From positions 3,100,001 to 3,164,000 of the forward strand of contig OY970289.1 in assembly GCA_963716135.1 (NCBI GenBank): 64,000 bases of DNA, in the 5' to 3' direction. This stretch comes from CAVRAW01 sp963716135. Its GTDB lineage: Bacteria; Planctomycetota; Planctomycetia; Pirellulales; JADZDJ01. A model generated the notes under the pieces. The model was not told the origin of the DNA and did not search any database. It saw only the letters and a program-made list of their open reading frames with translations. This document shows positions 19,201-27,634 of the stretch, piece by piece (positions within the stretch are counted from its first letter, which is position 1; every line of letters begins with the position of its first letter). The position numbers were made by a program, and so were the translations under genes.

Positions 19201-19738
19201 AAATCATTTCGTCGCCGACGGAGAGATAGATTCTTCCATCGGGCCCGAATTCAATCGCGCCCCCCATGCGGAAAATTCCGCTGGACGGGATCGGCGCGAA
19301 ATCCACCAGCACATTCTCGCTGCCGGCCAGCATCGTGTCGCCGTTGGCGGTAATTCGGCTCAGCCGCATGTGGCTGGGCCCCGGGGCCGTGTAAAAGACG
19401 TAAATGAAATGGTTCGTGTCGAAATTGGGATCCGGCGCAATACCCAACAGGCCATGCTCGTAGCTGGCATCGGTCGTCAATGTGGCGAACGGCGTGGGCA
19501 ACATTGCATCATTCTTGATGACGCGGATTACGCCGTTCTGCTGCGCCACGAACACCCGACCATCATGGGAAATATCCAGGGAAGTGGGGCTGGAGATCGC
19601 GGCGGCCACCTGGGTCTCGGTAAAGCCCGTGGGGACCGTCGAAAGCAGGGTTTTTGCTTCGAGTGCCTCATAACCGCACCGCCGGCTGATGAGGCGTTTT
19701 TTGCGCCGGCGGGTACGACCAGAGAAGAATTTGCCCAT
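16244..19738 (-). CDS. Exported PQQ-type sugar dehydrogenase fused to Ig-like, NPCBM and FG-GAP/VCBS repeats
   Basis: A 1164-residue secreted multidomain protein. A basic N-terminus is followed by the LEPxxLL-like motif YEALEAKTLLS. Residues about 38-375 are a glucose/sorbosone dehydrogenase beta-propeller: HGLLGIAPDPNFD, GGAIEFGPDGRIYLSVGDE, YGLRNPYTTAFQPGTGRF and GANFGWPTTEG are family blocks. Residues about 385-475 form an Ig-like domain, 480-570 a PKD-like region, about 650-790 an NPCBM carbohydrate-binding domain (SGLGVHANSTVTYDLGG), and about 800-1160 seven FG-GAP repeats (D-x-N-x-D-G-x-x-D). The likely role is binding and oxidising sugars at the cell surface. The final repeat stops close to the preceding transporter gene. 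Confidence 0.85.
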   Translation of the reverse strand: MGKFFSGRTRRRKKRLISRRCGYEALEAKTLLSTVPTGFTETQVAAAISSPTSLDISHDGRVFVAQQNGVIRVIKNDAMLPTPFATLTTDASYEHGLLGIAPDPNFDTNHFIYVFYTAPGPSHMRLSRITANGDTMLAGSENVLVDFAPIPSSGIFRMGGAIEFGPDGRIYLSVGDEMISSAPQSLSNPFGKILRLNTDGSIPTDNPFYNSTTGINRAIWAYGLRNPYTTAFQPGTGRFFINDVGQSSWEEIDEGFAGANFGWPTTEGAFTQSQHPTFTEPFYTYAHNSTNGSAITGGDFYNPTINQFPSQYVDKYFFADFTKGEIRTIDLDTKAVTVFATGANFPTNLIVASDGSLYYLSRGIGTGVPGTGTGQVFKIVYGSISAPKISIAPADTLVSVGRQATFSVSVTGASPFTYQWQRNGVNISNSNSPTYTTPATSMADNGAQYRVIITNQYGDITSGAAVLSVTTTPPPTATIVSPAAGTHYVAGESFHFVGEGTDNQGHDLAASQFVWEVDFQHNTHAHPFIPPTGDTTTLDFTIPAIGETSDNVWYRVYLTVTDSIGLSTTTFFDILPVKSQISLQTNIPGLSLFLDGQPESAPFNVTGVVGLNRELQAPLTQTVGGTTYVFASWSDGGASTHDISFPSADTVYTANYQPGSATYLSNISPMGKVTNGWGVMELNASNGEKKAGDGHPISLDGLPYVSGLGVHANSTVTYDLGGNFFTFVSDIGVDDEVGDKGSVVFQVFADGTKIFDSGKMTGASPTQSVSLDVSGVNQLKLVVTNAGDGNANDHADWANAQLLGPPLPAAPNLSLPTSYGTGANAHGVVTADVNGDGILDLIVANSKPSTVSVLLGNGNGTFATAANYATGKTPKALKAGDVNGDGYVDLVTADQDSAKVSVLLNRGDGTFARPVDYTATKGAHDVVLADLDGDGDLDIATAGWGAKFVRVLLNQGDGVFAAGTNYAVGKGPHSVVAVDFNGDGALDLAVADHDNGNVAVLTNKGNGTFNGATYFGVGTRPHSVRAGDLNGDGAIDLVTANDGSNNVSVLYGNGLGSFAKAVNFATGPTPKSVELGDINGDGRMDIIVGNVATNYPKGTNPAGMTISVLLATATGRFARALTYATGNAPFGIVLADFDNDGNLDLATANWSSNNVTVLLNNGVS

Positions 19739-19765
19739 AGATTTCCCAGGCGAAAAGTGGACTTA

Positions 19766-19790
19766 GAAAAGGCTGGGAAACGGCCCAGCC
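19766..19790 (-). terminator. Terminator-like hairpin in the leader of the PQQ/FG-GAP gene
   Basis: On the minus strand GGCTGGG, loop CCGTTT, CCCAGCC is followed directly by TTTTCT. This is a perfect 7-bp stem with a six-base loop and a short T-run, about 25 bases before the ATG at 19738. The only gene reading away from it on that strand is the 19738 gene. It could be an attenuator or a 5' stabilising hairpin, or end a short upstream transcript. Confidence 0.5.
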
Positions 19791-20045
19791 AGCGGAGGCC
19801 CAAGGTTCGCCCGGAAAGATCAGCCTGAACCTTGCAGACTTCCTATTTTGTCCATCTTTGCTAGAAAACGCCGTGAGTTCAATAGTCGCTGGAGCACTTT
19901 CTGCCGCAAGCGCGCAGCGAGATGACCTTGTTTCCCGCCTTGAGAATCCAGTACTAACGCCACTTGTTGGGGGCTCTTAGGTGCGCGGAACCGCGGGCGC
20001 TGATTTGCGCGGCAGTCGATTCACGCCTTCGCAGATCGGAATGCT

Positions 20046-21260
20046 ATGGAATCCGTGCTCTTTGTGTCGCCGTATCGTCCAGGCGACCGATCGTTTGGCA
20101 GCGACACGCGCACCTGGAGCGTGTTGCGCTGGTTCAAAACGGCGGGCATACCTGTCCATTTTGTGTATGCCACCCGGAAATTCTTTGACGGCCCGCCGGC
20201 CCGCGAGCTGCGCCGGTGGATCGATTCATACCACACATTGCACGTAGCAGGCTGCGAATCATCGCCGCTACACCCGCAGGGCTGGCAACGCCTGACGCGC
20301 GCACGCTCGTCGCTCGTTCAGCAATATTGGTCGCACCGGCGAAGGTTCAATCAACCGTTGCACGTGTGCCTGCGGGACCTTTTGCAGTCGACTGGCGCTA
20401 CGCTGTTATGGGTCAACCACACGGCTCTCGCTCCGGTGATCGACAATCTGCCGCCGATTGCGGGCGTGTCGCGCATTCTCGATACGCACGACGTGCTGCA
20501 CCTGCGCGATGCAAGCTTGCATTCGGCTGGCCTGAAATCGGAACAAGAAATCACCCGTGACCACGAACGGCAATTGCTGTCGGGGTTCGATCTGGTGCTG
20601 GCGATTCAGGATCGAGAGAAGGAAATCCTGCGCGAGATTGTGCCCCGCCAGCACGTCATTACGCTTGGCCATGCGGTGGAATCGCTGCCCCAGCCCTGCA
20701 CGAGCTCCGACATTTGCTTTGTGGGCAGTCAATACAGCGTCAACGAATTGGAAGTGCTGAAATTCATCCGCGATTCATGGCCTTTGATTCGCGATCGTTG
20801 TCCGCACACTCGATTTCAGGTCGCGGGAGGCGTCTCAAATTGCCTGAGCGTCCGGGCTGCCGCGCATCACGATCGGCGAATCGTGTTGCGCGGAGTGGTC
20901 GAGCGATTGTCGGACATTTATGCCGGTCCGGCGGTGATTGTCTGCCCGATGTGGTGTGGCAGTGGGCTGAAGATCAAGCTGGTGGAGGCGATTGCCCATG
21001 GCAAAGCGACGGTCGCTTCGCCGCTGGCCGCCGAAGGGCTGGAAGACGGCGCCGGCAAAGGATTTTTAATGGCCAACAAGCCCGCGGACTTCGTGGATAT
21101 TGTCGCCGGTTTGGTGCATGACCGCGAGCACCGTCAGCAGTTCGAGAATAACGCCACGCAGTATGCGACCAGGAAGTTCAGCACGACAAGCGTGTGGCGC
21201 GAATTTATCGAGTTTCTCCAGCAGCGGCACATTGATCAACCACTGGCAGGCGTGGCCTGA
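20046..21260 (+). CDS. Glycosyltransferase family 4 (TIGR03087-like sugar transferase)
   Basis: A complete GT-B glycosyltransferase of about 404 residues. Seen: N-terminal VLFVSPYRPGDRSFGSDTRT with the acceptor-domain Rossmann strand, the central ILDTHDVLHLRDASLHSAG, and the donor-site block CPMWCGSGLKIKLVEAIAHG followed by KATVASPLAAEGLED. The G-x-G-x-K-x-x-E-A-x-A-x-G string is the nucleotide-sugar site. It is followed 39 bases later by a phosphodiesterase gene in the same direction, then by a convergent GT2 gene, so this is a small glycan or lipid-linked sugar cluster. It is a full-length relative of the cut gene at position 1. Confidence 0.85.
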   Translation: MESVLFVSPYRPGDRSFGSDTRTWSVLRWFKTAGIPVHFVYATRKFFDGPPARELRRWIDSYHTLHVAGCESSPLHPQGWQRLTRARSSLVQQYWSHRRRFNQPLHVCLRDLLQSTGATLLWVNHTALAPVIDNLPPIAGVSRILDTHDVLHLRDASLHSAGLKSEQEITRDHERQLLSGFDLVLAIQDREKEILREIVPRQHVITLGHAVESLPQPCTSSDICFVGSQYSVNELEVLKFIRDSWPLIRDRCPHTRFQVAGGVSNCLSVRAAAHHDRRIVLRGVVERLSDIYAGPAVIVCPMWCGSGLKIKLVEAIAHGKATVASPLAAEGLEDGAGKGFLMANKPADFVDIVAGLVHDREHRQQFENNATQYATRKFSTTSVWREFIEFLQQRHIDQPLAGVA

Positions 21261-21299
21261 TTTTCTGTGAGTGCCTGATCTCGGCCAAGGTTTGTACCC

Positions 21300-22928
21300 A
21301 TGCAACGCGTCGCTGTCATTGGCCTGGATGCCGCTGAGCCCGAACTAATCGAGCAAATGATCGCTGCGGGCGAATTGCCGACCTTGGCGCAATTGCGGCA
21401 AACGGGCGCCCGGTGTCGGCTGACCAGCGAGGCCACGTGGCGCTCTGGACGAGTATGGGAGACCTTGTTGACCGGCGAAGCGGATTTTCCCAGCGCTTCA
21501 TTATTCGACACGGAAACGTACAGCAATTATCAACTCGGCTCGCGCAAGAAGCCGCCGTTTTATACGCGAGTTCCCAATCTGAATTTACTAGCACTTGACG
21601 TGCCCTACATGTCGCTGTGGTACGACGTGCCCGGCGCAGGTGATCTGGGGCGGGCACGACGCCGGCTATCCGCGCCCTCGCGACCGGCGGGACTGGTGAA
21701 GCAGATCGACGCACAAATCGGCGTCCATCCAGCGTTCCATAACGATTTCAATTGCGCCTGGCATCACGAGCCGTCGATCAACACGCTGGCCGACGCATTG
21801 ATCGAAGGCGCGCGGCGGCGCGTGAAGGTTGTCGGCTGGCTCATGGAAAGATTTCGTGATTGGAACCTGTTCATGACAGTGTTGTCGGAAGCGCATTCGG
21901 CCGGCGAAATGTTCTGGCACGGCGTAGTGCAGGGCCATCCACTGTCAGGAACCTCCACGGCGCCCGTCGCGCGGAAGCGGTTGCTCGACGTCTATCGCGA
22001 ATTGGACCGCTCGGTGGCCGCTATGATCGAACTGTTGCCGCAGGGCACGACCGTCGTCGTCTGCTCAATGCACGGAATGGAATCGAACGACTACGACGTG
22101 CCGTCGATGGCATTGCTGCCGGAGCTTCTCTATCGGGCGCACTTTCGCCGTCCGCTATTGCGAGGTGTGAACTCAAACCGCTGGCGACGGCAAGGCTGCC
22201 CGCCAATCGTCCCCGGCGATGGGATGAAATGGAACGATTACATGCGGATTCACTTCAACGCGGCACCCCTTCATCAGAAATGGCGCCAGTGGCAGCATGC
22301 TTCGCGCACCCGCCGCGGCAAAGCACGGCCACTGGAAGATCTGAACGTTCCTATTCCGCCAGAAACCGATCAGGAGCCGGAAGAAATTGTGGAGCCACGC
22401 TGGCCGCTCAATTGGCAGACCACCTGTTGGTATCGCAAGTATTGGCCGAAGATGCGCGCTTTCGCGCTACCAGTGTTTTACGACGGCCGTGTGCGAATTA
22501 ATCTGCAGAACCGGGAGAGCAACGGCATCGTGCCGGTAAGCGAATATCGGCAAACCTGCGATTGGGTCGAACGATTGCTGGTCGAGTGTCGCAATGCGCG
22601 CGACGGGGCGCCGGCAATGACCAACATCGAGCGTCGTCGCTGGAACGATCCTCTGAATCCCCACGGTCCCGATGCCGACCTGGTCGTCACCTGGAACAAA
22701 GCCATCGATGCGATGGTGCATCCGCAGTTTGGAACCATCGGTCCTTTCCCATTCCGCCGCACGGGCGGGCACACCGATCGCGGTTTCGCTTATATCGCCG
22801 GTCCGAACATCGCACAGTGTGATCTGGGGCAGCGCGAAGCACTGCACCTTACGCCAACGATCGGCAGATTGCTGGGGCGGCAGCCTGAAGGCGAAACGAT
22901 TCTTGCTCCGGCGACCCGTGCAGCTTGA
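21300..22928 (+). CDS. Type I phosphodiesterase / nucleotide pyrophosphatase superfamily protein
   Basis: Alkaline-phosphatase-superfamily hydrolase of about 542 residues. Seen: the N-terminal metal strand VAVIGLDAAEPELIEQMIAA (first Asp ligand), a central region with SMHGMESNDY, which carries an Asp-His-type metal signature, and a C-terminal TGGHTDRGFAYIAGPNI with the His ligand. This order matches type I phosphodiesterases that cut phospho- or pyrophosphate esters. The nucleophile Ser/Thr position (TWRSGRVWETLLTGE) aligns only loosely, so activity on sugars, lipids or sulfates is not decided. Probably co-transcribed with the preceding glycosyltransferase. Confidence 0.75.
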   Translation: MQRVAVIGLDAAEPELIEQMIAAGELPTLAQLRQTGARCRLTSEATWRSGRVWETLLTGEADFPSASLFDTETYSNYQLGSRKKPPFYTRVPNLNLLALDVPYMSLWYDVPGAGDLGRARRRLSAPSRPAGLVKQIDAQIGVHPAFHNDFNCAWHHEPSINTLADALIEGARRRVKVVGWLMERFRDWNLFMTVLSEAHSAGEMFWHGVVQGHPLSGTSTAPVARKRLLDVYRELDRSVAAMIELLPQGTTVVVCSMHGMESNDYDVPSMALLPELLYRAHFRRPLLRGVNSNRWRRQGCPPIVPGDGMKWNDYMRIHFNAAPLHQKWRQWQHASRTRRGKARPLEDLNVPIPPETDQEPEEIVEPRWPLNWQTTCWYRKYWPKMRAFALPVFYDGRVRINLQNRESNGIVPVSEYRQTCDWVERLLVECRNARDGAPAMTNIERRRWNDPLNPHGPDADLVVTWNKAIDAMVHPQFGTIGPFPFRRTGGHTDRGFAYIAGPNIAQCDLGQREALHLTPTIGRLLGRQPEGETILAPATRAA

Positions 22929-22952
22929 ACGGCGCACGGCCAACGGCGATCG

Positions 22953-23825
22953 CTAGAGCGTCTTATCTCCCACGCCGAGTCGCTTCACGGTTTTCAAAAT
23001 CCGGCGGCACTGCTTTTCGAAGGCCTTGGGGTTCGACGTTTCGCGCAATCCCAATCCAAACATCGACCGCCGCGGTCCTAGGGGCGCGCCCGGTGTGGCC
23101 ATCAAGTCGGAAACCGCTTGCCAGAAAATGCGCTTTCGCATCCAGGCTTGCGTCAATCGTTCCGCGGGCACGCGGTGCGAAACGCAAACGCCGGGGCAGT
23201 AGAACGATCGATAGCCCGCTTCCCCCAAGCGCGCCTGCAGTTCCAGTTCGTCGTTGCCCATTAGAACGGCCCCGTGGCGACCCAGATCGACGCGAAAGCC
23301 GCCCACGGCCACGAGCGCCTCGCGCCGGTAGGCGATATTTCCGCCGATAAGCCATTCGTGGCGCCCGATTTCCAGAACTTGATCGCCACGATCGAGCAAT
23401 CCCAAGTATCCCAGCAACTCATCGTGCAGCCAATTCGGACGGGGCGCTTCCCAGATCGGCGTGACTGGCCCGCCGACAGCCGCTACGTCCTTGTCGGCAT
23501 CGTCAAAGAAGCGAACAATTTTTTCCAACCAGTCATGGGCGGCAATCTCGTCGTCGTCCAAGAATGCCAGGTAAGGCGTCGTGCTTTCGTTCACGGCGAT
23601 GTTTCGAGCGTGCGACAAATTAGGCTGATCAACGTGCAGATACCGCACATTTGGCGCATCGCTTAGCGTCGCAGCGAACTGTTGGCGCTTGGTGCAAACG
23701 GTCGAGTTGTCAACGACCAGTATTTGGAATTGATCGTGTGGCAGACTCTGCCGGCGGAGCGACTCGATCGCATCACCCAATATGCCATGCCGTTCGAAGG
23801 TGCATATCGCCGCGGTTACGATCAT
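22953..23825 (-). CDS. Glycosyltransferase family 2
   Basis: GT-A glycosyltransferase. Seen: N-terminal MIVTAAICTFERHGILGDAI, the strand FQILVVDNSTV, the DXD-like donor site LAFLDDDEIAAHDWLEKIV (three Asp), the acceptor-side region EWLIGGNIAYRREALVAVGG and ELELQARLGEAGYRSFYCPG. About 290 residues, normal for a one-domain GT2. The ATG at 23825 has AGGTGG six bases upstream and starts right at the family N-terminus; the ATG at 23843 adds six residues. It runs convergent to the phosphodiesterase. Confidence 0.85.
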   Translation of the reverse strand: MIVTAAICTFERHGILGDAIESLRRQSLPHDQFQILVVDNSTVCTKRQQFAATLSDAPNVRYLHVDQPNLSHARNIAVNESTTPYLAFLDDDEIAAHDWLEKIVRFFDDADKDVAAVGGPVTPIWEAPRPNWLHDELLGYLGLLDRGDQVLEIGRHEWLIGGNIAYRREALVAVGGFRVDLGRHGAVLMGNDELELQARLGEAGYRSFYCPGVCVSHRVPAERLTQAWMRKRIFWQAVSDLMATPGAPLGPRRSMFGLGLRETSNPKAFEKQCRRILKTVKRLGVGDKTL

Positions 23826-23930
23826 CGTGCCACCTGGAAACATGTCCCGGGCAAACAGTGCATCCGCCCTGATTAGGTGGCAATATAATTGCCAACCGGA
23901 CGGTATTTGACGAGCCCAGTTTGCACGAAC

Positions 23931-24455
23931 TTAAGTAACGTCGTCCGTGAGGTTGTCGGTCAGATGGCGAATGATGTCGCGCGCCGAGATAATGCCCACC
24001 AATTCCCCTTGCTGGCCGACCACGGGCAGATGGCGATAGCCCCCCAGGTCCATGCGTTGCACGGCAAAGGCGATCTTGGCGTCGGCCACCAATGTTTGCG
24101 GATTGGGCGTCATGAATTCGCTCACTGGATGAGCTCCCAATTCGCCGGCCCGCGCATTCAGCTTTCGCAAGGCGTCGCGCTCGCTGAAAATTCCCACAGG
24201 CCGATCTCCCTCGGCCACCACCACGCAGCCGATTCCGTTCTTCACCATCAATTTGAGCACTTCACCCACAGCGGTCGTCGGTGCGACGGTAATCGGCCGC
24301 TTCGGCACCAGCACGCCGATGCGATCGCGCAACATGCTGCGCTCCACTGCGGTGCCTGGGGGCGCCAAATGGCTGTCGCTGAGGGGCTGTCCGCACTCCT
24401 CGCATACGTCCACGCCCTCAATGTTTTCGCAACTGCAGTAGGGACAAAGAATCAT
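23931..24455 (-). CDS. CBS-domain pair protein with N-terminal zinc ribbon
   Basis: About 174 residues. The first 25 residues MILCPYCSCENIEGVDVCEE carry two CxxC pairs (CPYC, CEEC), a zinc-ribbon motif. Two CBS motifs follow: the first around VGEVLKLMVKNGIGCVVVAE with RPVGIFSERDALRK, the second with HLPVVGQQGELVGIISARDI. CBS pairs bind adenosine nucleotides and act as energy or redox sensors in cytosolic proteins. It is translated right after the next CBS gene in the same direction (24483..24950), with 27 bases between. Confidence 0.85.
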   Translation of the reverse strand: MILCPYCSCENIEGVDVCEECGQPLSDSHLAPPGTAVERSMLRDRIGVLVPKRPITVAPTTAVGEVLKLMVKNGIGCVVVAEGDRPVGIFSERDALRKLNARAGELGAHPVSEFMTPNPQTLVADAKIAFAVQRMDLGGYRHLPVVGQQGELVGIISARDIIRHLTDNLTDDVT

Positions 24456-24482
24456 CGGTGAAGGGTTTGGTGAGAATTGCCT

Positions 24483-24950
24483 TTACGCGCCTTCTCGGCC
24501 GCGCACCGCCAGGTGATGCGGCTCCGGCGGAAGATTGTAAATGACCGTGGGAAAGTGATCGACCAGGTAGTGCAAAATGCCTTGCACCGTGACGATGCCG
24601 ATCGGGCGATCCTGTTCGTCGACAATCGGCAGCCGCCGGTAACCCCCTTGGGCCATCAGCGTGATGGCCTTGCTCACAATATCGCCGGAGCGCAACACAA
24701 CGGGGTTGCGTGTCATCGATTTTTCCAACGGGCTATCGAAGCTGGCGCCGGCGGCCATCATCTTCAGCGCGTCGCGCTCCGTGAAGATTCCGACGACTCG
24801 ATTATCCTGGCACACGAGCACGGCCCCGGCGTTGTGCTGCTGCATCAAATCCAGCGCCTCGCGGACGCTGGCTGACGGGCTCAAACAACGCGGCGGCGCA
24901 GGCTCGCACTGGCCGATTGTTTCGGTGTTGAGATTCAGATGAAAGCTCAC
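24483..24950 (-). CDS. CBS-domain pair protein
   Basis: About 155 residues, essentially two CBS motifs: SVREALDLMQQHNAGAVLVC with NRVVGIFTERDALKMM, and ALTLMAQGG-type SKAITLMAQGGYRRLPIVDE with RPIGIVTVQGILHY. The frame starts at GTG 24950 (MSFHLNLN). Adenosine-nucleotide binding is the usual job of this pair; no attached effector domain is present, so it probably regulates a partner. It forms a two-gene unit with the zinc-ribbon CBS gene downstream. Confidence 0.85.
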   Translation of the reverse strand: MSFHLNLNTETIGQCEPAPPRCLSPSASVREALDLMQQHNAGAVLVCQDNRVVGIFTERDALKMMAAGASFDSPLEKSMTRNPVVLRSGDIVSKAITLMAQGGYRRLPIVDEQDRPIGIVTVQGILHYLVDHFPTVIYNLPPEPHHLAVRGREGA

Positions 24951-25179
24951 GTCCGCGCTTCTCCCTGCGGATGAACCCGGTGGACGAGTCTGCCCGCTAT
25001 GTTGCCTGATGTGCCAACTACATAATATCCCTGATCGGCCGCGTCAAATCAAATAAAAAAGTGCCACGGGTCGCGGATTCCGCGGAGGAGTCAATTGCGA
25101 GGCGAGCGGCATTGATCCATCTGTAGGCTCCGACGGGCGATAATCGACAAAATCCGAAAGGTTTAATGCGCCGCCAGCC
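24951..25179. other. Intergenic region, no gene seen
   Basis: About 230 bases between the start of a minus-strand CBS gene and the end of the minus-strand protease gene. It should contain the promoter of the CBS pair. I see no repeat, RNA gene or strong hairpin. Confidence 0.5.
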
Positions 25180-27258
25180 CTAGATGTCCGAGGTTTCGAG
25201 CATCTGCAGATAGTCGGCGGCTACCGCCAGTACTTCGTCGTTGTAGAAGGTCTCTTCGAAAATGCCGCTGGTGCGCGGCCGATCTTGCTCTGCCGGCGCG
25301 ATGGTCCGTTGTTCCTCGCGGGCCTTTTCTTCGTTCAGCGAATAGTTCTTGCGTGCCTGTCGCGCCTCGAGCGCCTTGATATTTTCCTCCACCGCGGCAA
25401 ATTCTTTCGAGTCCTTTTGCCGCTGGTCGCTGGCCTCTTGCAGTTTCTTCCGCTGGGCCGCGGTGAGCGATCCGAAGTTGGCATGGCTCAGGCGATCGAC
25501 CTGATCGAACGGCAACGCATGGTCGAGATACTTCTCCCCAGTCTTCCGGTGATCCAAAAGCGACGGCAGCACCACGTCGGCCTTGACACCGCGCTGCTGC
25601 GTGCTTTCACCGTTCACGCGGTAAAACTGCTGACTGGTGACTTTCATTGATCCCAATTGCGGCGGCGTGCCGTTGGACTTTTCCAGCTTTCCCAAATCCA
25701 GCAGGCTCTGAATGGTGCCGTTGCCGGAGGTCGTCGAATCGCCGATCACCAGTGCTCGCCCGTAATCCTGCAAGGCCGCCGCGATTAGTTCCGCGCCGCT
25801 TCCCGTGTTCCGGCTGGTGAGCACGATCAGGGGCTCGGTCCAGACGGCCTTTTCCTCCGAGCTATCGTAATGTTGCACTTTGCCGTTGCGGTCCTTGGTT
25901 TGCACAATTGGCACTTTACCCAGAAATAAGCCGGGCAGCGTGATGGCCTCGTTCAACGCGCCTCCACCGTTATTACGCAGGTCGAGGATCACCGCATCGA
26001 CTTGGTTCTCGCCGCCGCTTCCGCGGAAATCTTGCAGGATTTTGCGGACGTCGCCGGTGGCGTTTTTGGTCTGCTTGCCTTGCTTGTTGGGGAGGTCGTA
26101 GGTGTTGGAATAGAGACTCGGCAGGTTGATCACGCCGAATTTGTACGGCGTGCCGTCTGGTTTTCGCCCGTGTTCCACAATGGTGCTGCGCGCTTCGCCG
26201 ACCTGCACCCTGGCGCGCTCGATGCTCAGCGTGCGGCTGTCGGATTCATTTTCCGGGAGCACCTGCAGGCGAACGATGGTGCCCGCCTTGCCGCGGATCA
26301 AGCGCACCGCTTCCCGCAGGGAAAGTCCGGCGACGGGCTGCAATTTTCCGTCGGTCCCTTGGCCCACGGCGACGATTCGCATCCCTTTCTTCAAGCGGCC
26401 GTCCTTATCAGCCGGCCCATCCTCGACAATCGACGTCACCATCAGGTCGCCGTCCACTAACTGCAAGGCCGCGCCGATGCCTTCCAATTGCTCGCGCACG
26501 TTCGCCTCAAAATCCTCCATGGCCTTGGGCGAAAAATAGATGCTGTGCGGATCATAGCACGCCGTCAGGCTCGACAAATAAGCGTCCATCAAATCGTCGT
26601 CGGTCGTTAGCTGCGTGCGCTGCAACAGGCTGCGATACCGGCTCAGCAGCCGCTTCCGCGCCGCCTCGTCCTCCACGCCCGACACTCGCAGCGCCAGCAA
26701 TCCGTACTTAACCCTTTTGCGCATCCGCTCGCGGGCTTCCTTTTCGTCGGCCGGATACGTGGTCACCTCGCTGTCGATGGGAAGCGTCTCGTCCAAGGTA
26801 AAATCGTGCTCAGCCGCCACGAGCTCTTCCGCCGCTTTGGTGGCCTGCGCCAAGCGATCGAGATACACGCGGCACACGTCGTAGGCGAACTTGGCGTCGC
26901 CTTGCTGAGCTTGTCGGGCCAGGTCTTTGCTCCGGCCGCGAAATGCGTCCACGTCCGACTGCAGGAAGTACAGCTTGCTTGGGTCCAGGCGATCCAAGAA
27001 TCGCTCGCACCAGCTCTCGGCCACGTCCTCATCCAGCAACCGATGCGTGTAATGATTGGCCGGCAGATTCTTGGCGACCGAGCGCACCATGGCCCGTGTC
27101 GAATCGTTCGGCCCGGTCAAGCGCGCAACTTTCGCATTGTCGGCCGACGCCGCCGGCCAATCCGCGAAGATCAAAACCAGTGTCGAGCCGATCAGCGCTC
27201 GGGCAGACCTTTGCCATCGAGCACGCCGACGATCGACGTCAACACACATGGCTGGCAT
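25180..27258 (-). CDS. Tail-specific (carboxy-terminal processing) protease, S41A type; catalytic Lys position reads Asn
   Basis: Envelope protease of the Prc/Tsp family with an N-terminal signal sequence (ALIGSTLVLIFADWPAASAD), a helical N-domain, a PDZ domain near residues 245-330 (LMVTSIVEDGPADKDGRLKK), the S41 catalytic domain, and the C-terminal DUF3340 helical tail, in the order of E. coli Tsp. The nucleophile region TSRNTGSGAELIAAALQDYG keeps the Ser three residues before Glu. The general-base Lys of the GxGKGTxQ-type stretch reads GDSTTSGNGTIQ, with AAC (Asn) and one extra residue. If real, the dyad is broken; AAC versus AAG is one base, so an error must be excluded. It is transcribed away from the P450 operon. 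Confidence 0.8.
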   Translation of the reverse strand: MPAMCVDVDRRRARWQRSARALIGSTLVLIFADWPAASADNAKVARLTGPNDSTRAMVRSVAKNLPANHYTHRLLDEDVAESWCERFLDRLDPSKLYFLQSDVDAFRGRSKDLARQAQQGDAKFAYDVCRVYLDRLAQATKAAEELVAAEHDFTLDETLPIDSEVTTYPADEKEARERMRKRVKYGLLALRVSGVEDEAARKRLLSRYRSLLQRTQLTTDDDLMDAYLSSLTACYDPHSIYFSPKAMEDFEANVREQLEGIGAALQLVDGDLMVTSIVEDGPADKDGRLKKGMRIVAVGQGTDGKLQPVAGLSLREAVRLIRGKAGTIVRLQVLPENESDSRTLSIERARVQVGEARSTIVEHGRKPDGTPYKFGVINLPSLYSNTYDLPNKQGKQTKNATGDVRKILQDFRGSGGENQVDAVILDLRNNGGGALNEAITLPGLFLGKVPIVQTKDRNGKVQHYDSSEEKAVWTEPLIVLTSRNTGSGAELIAAALQDYGRALVIGDSTTSGNGTIQSLLDLGKLEKSNGTPPQLGSMKVTSQQFYRVNGESTQQRGVKADVVLPSLLDHRKTGEKYLDHALPFDQVDRLSHANFGSLTAAQRKKLQEASDQRQKDSKEFAAVEENIKALEARQARKNYSLNEEKAREEQRTIAPAEQDRPRTSGIFEETFYNDEVLAVAADYLQMLETSDI

Positions 27259-27509
27259 GATGCGATGGCGAAGATGGAAATTGCGGATTGGTGAACACGA
27301 ATCGCTGGCGGCATTGCGGAAAAGACAACGTCACAGCGCAGCCGGCGACAATCGATAAGTCTTAGGTGACCATTATATTCCGGGCCGCCTTGAATCGACA
27401 GACCGCCATTATGTAAGGCGAAACCTGGACTTTTCGAGGGATCGTCTACCGTGGACCGGCGGGGGACCGTTTCGCCATCGGCCCTGTTGAGCCCTAAAAT
27501 CCCCTTCGT
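27259..27509. other. Divergent intergenic region
   Basis: About 250 bases upstream of the protease, before the P450 promoter. A long open frame runs antisense to the P450 gene on the opposite strand but is only a shadow. I see no additional coding signal here. Confidence 0.5.
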
Positions 27510-27538
27510 TTGACCGACCGCTGGGGGCAACCTAGATT
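27510..27538 (+). promoter_or_regulatory. Sigma70-like promoter of the P450 operon
   Basis: TTGACC at 27510-27515, a spacer of exactly 17 bases, and TAGATT at 27533-27538 form a good match to a housekeeping promoter. It lies about 95 bases before the P450 start. No other promoter candidate of that quality lies in the interval. Confidence 0.5.
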
Positions 27539-27634
27539 CAGATGTATCAGCGCGCCCGGGCAGGGCACCGGCAAGACCAGACCTTCCTGCGGCTTCTTGT
27601 GATCTGAATTGGCGCGCCCCGCAAAAGTGTCACC

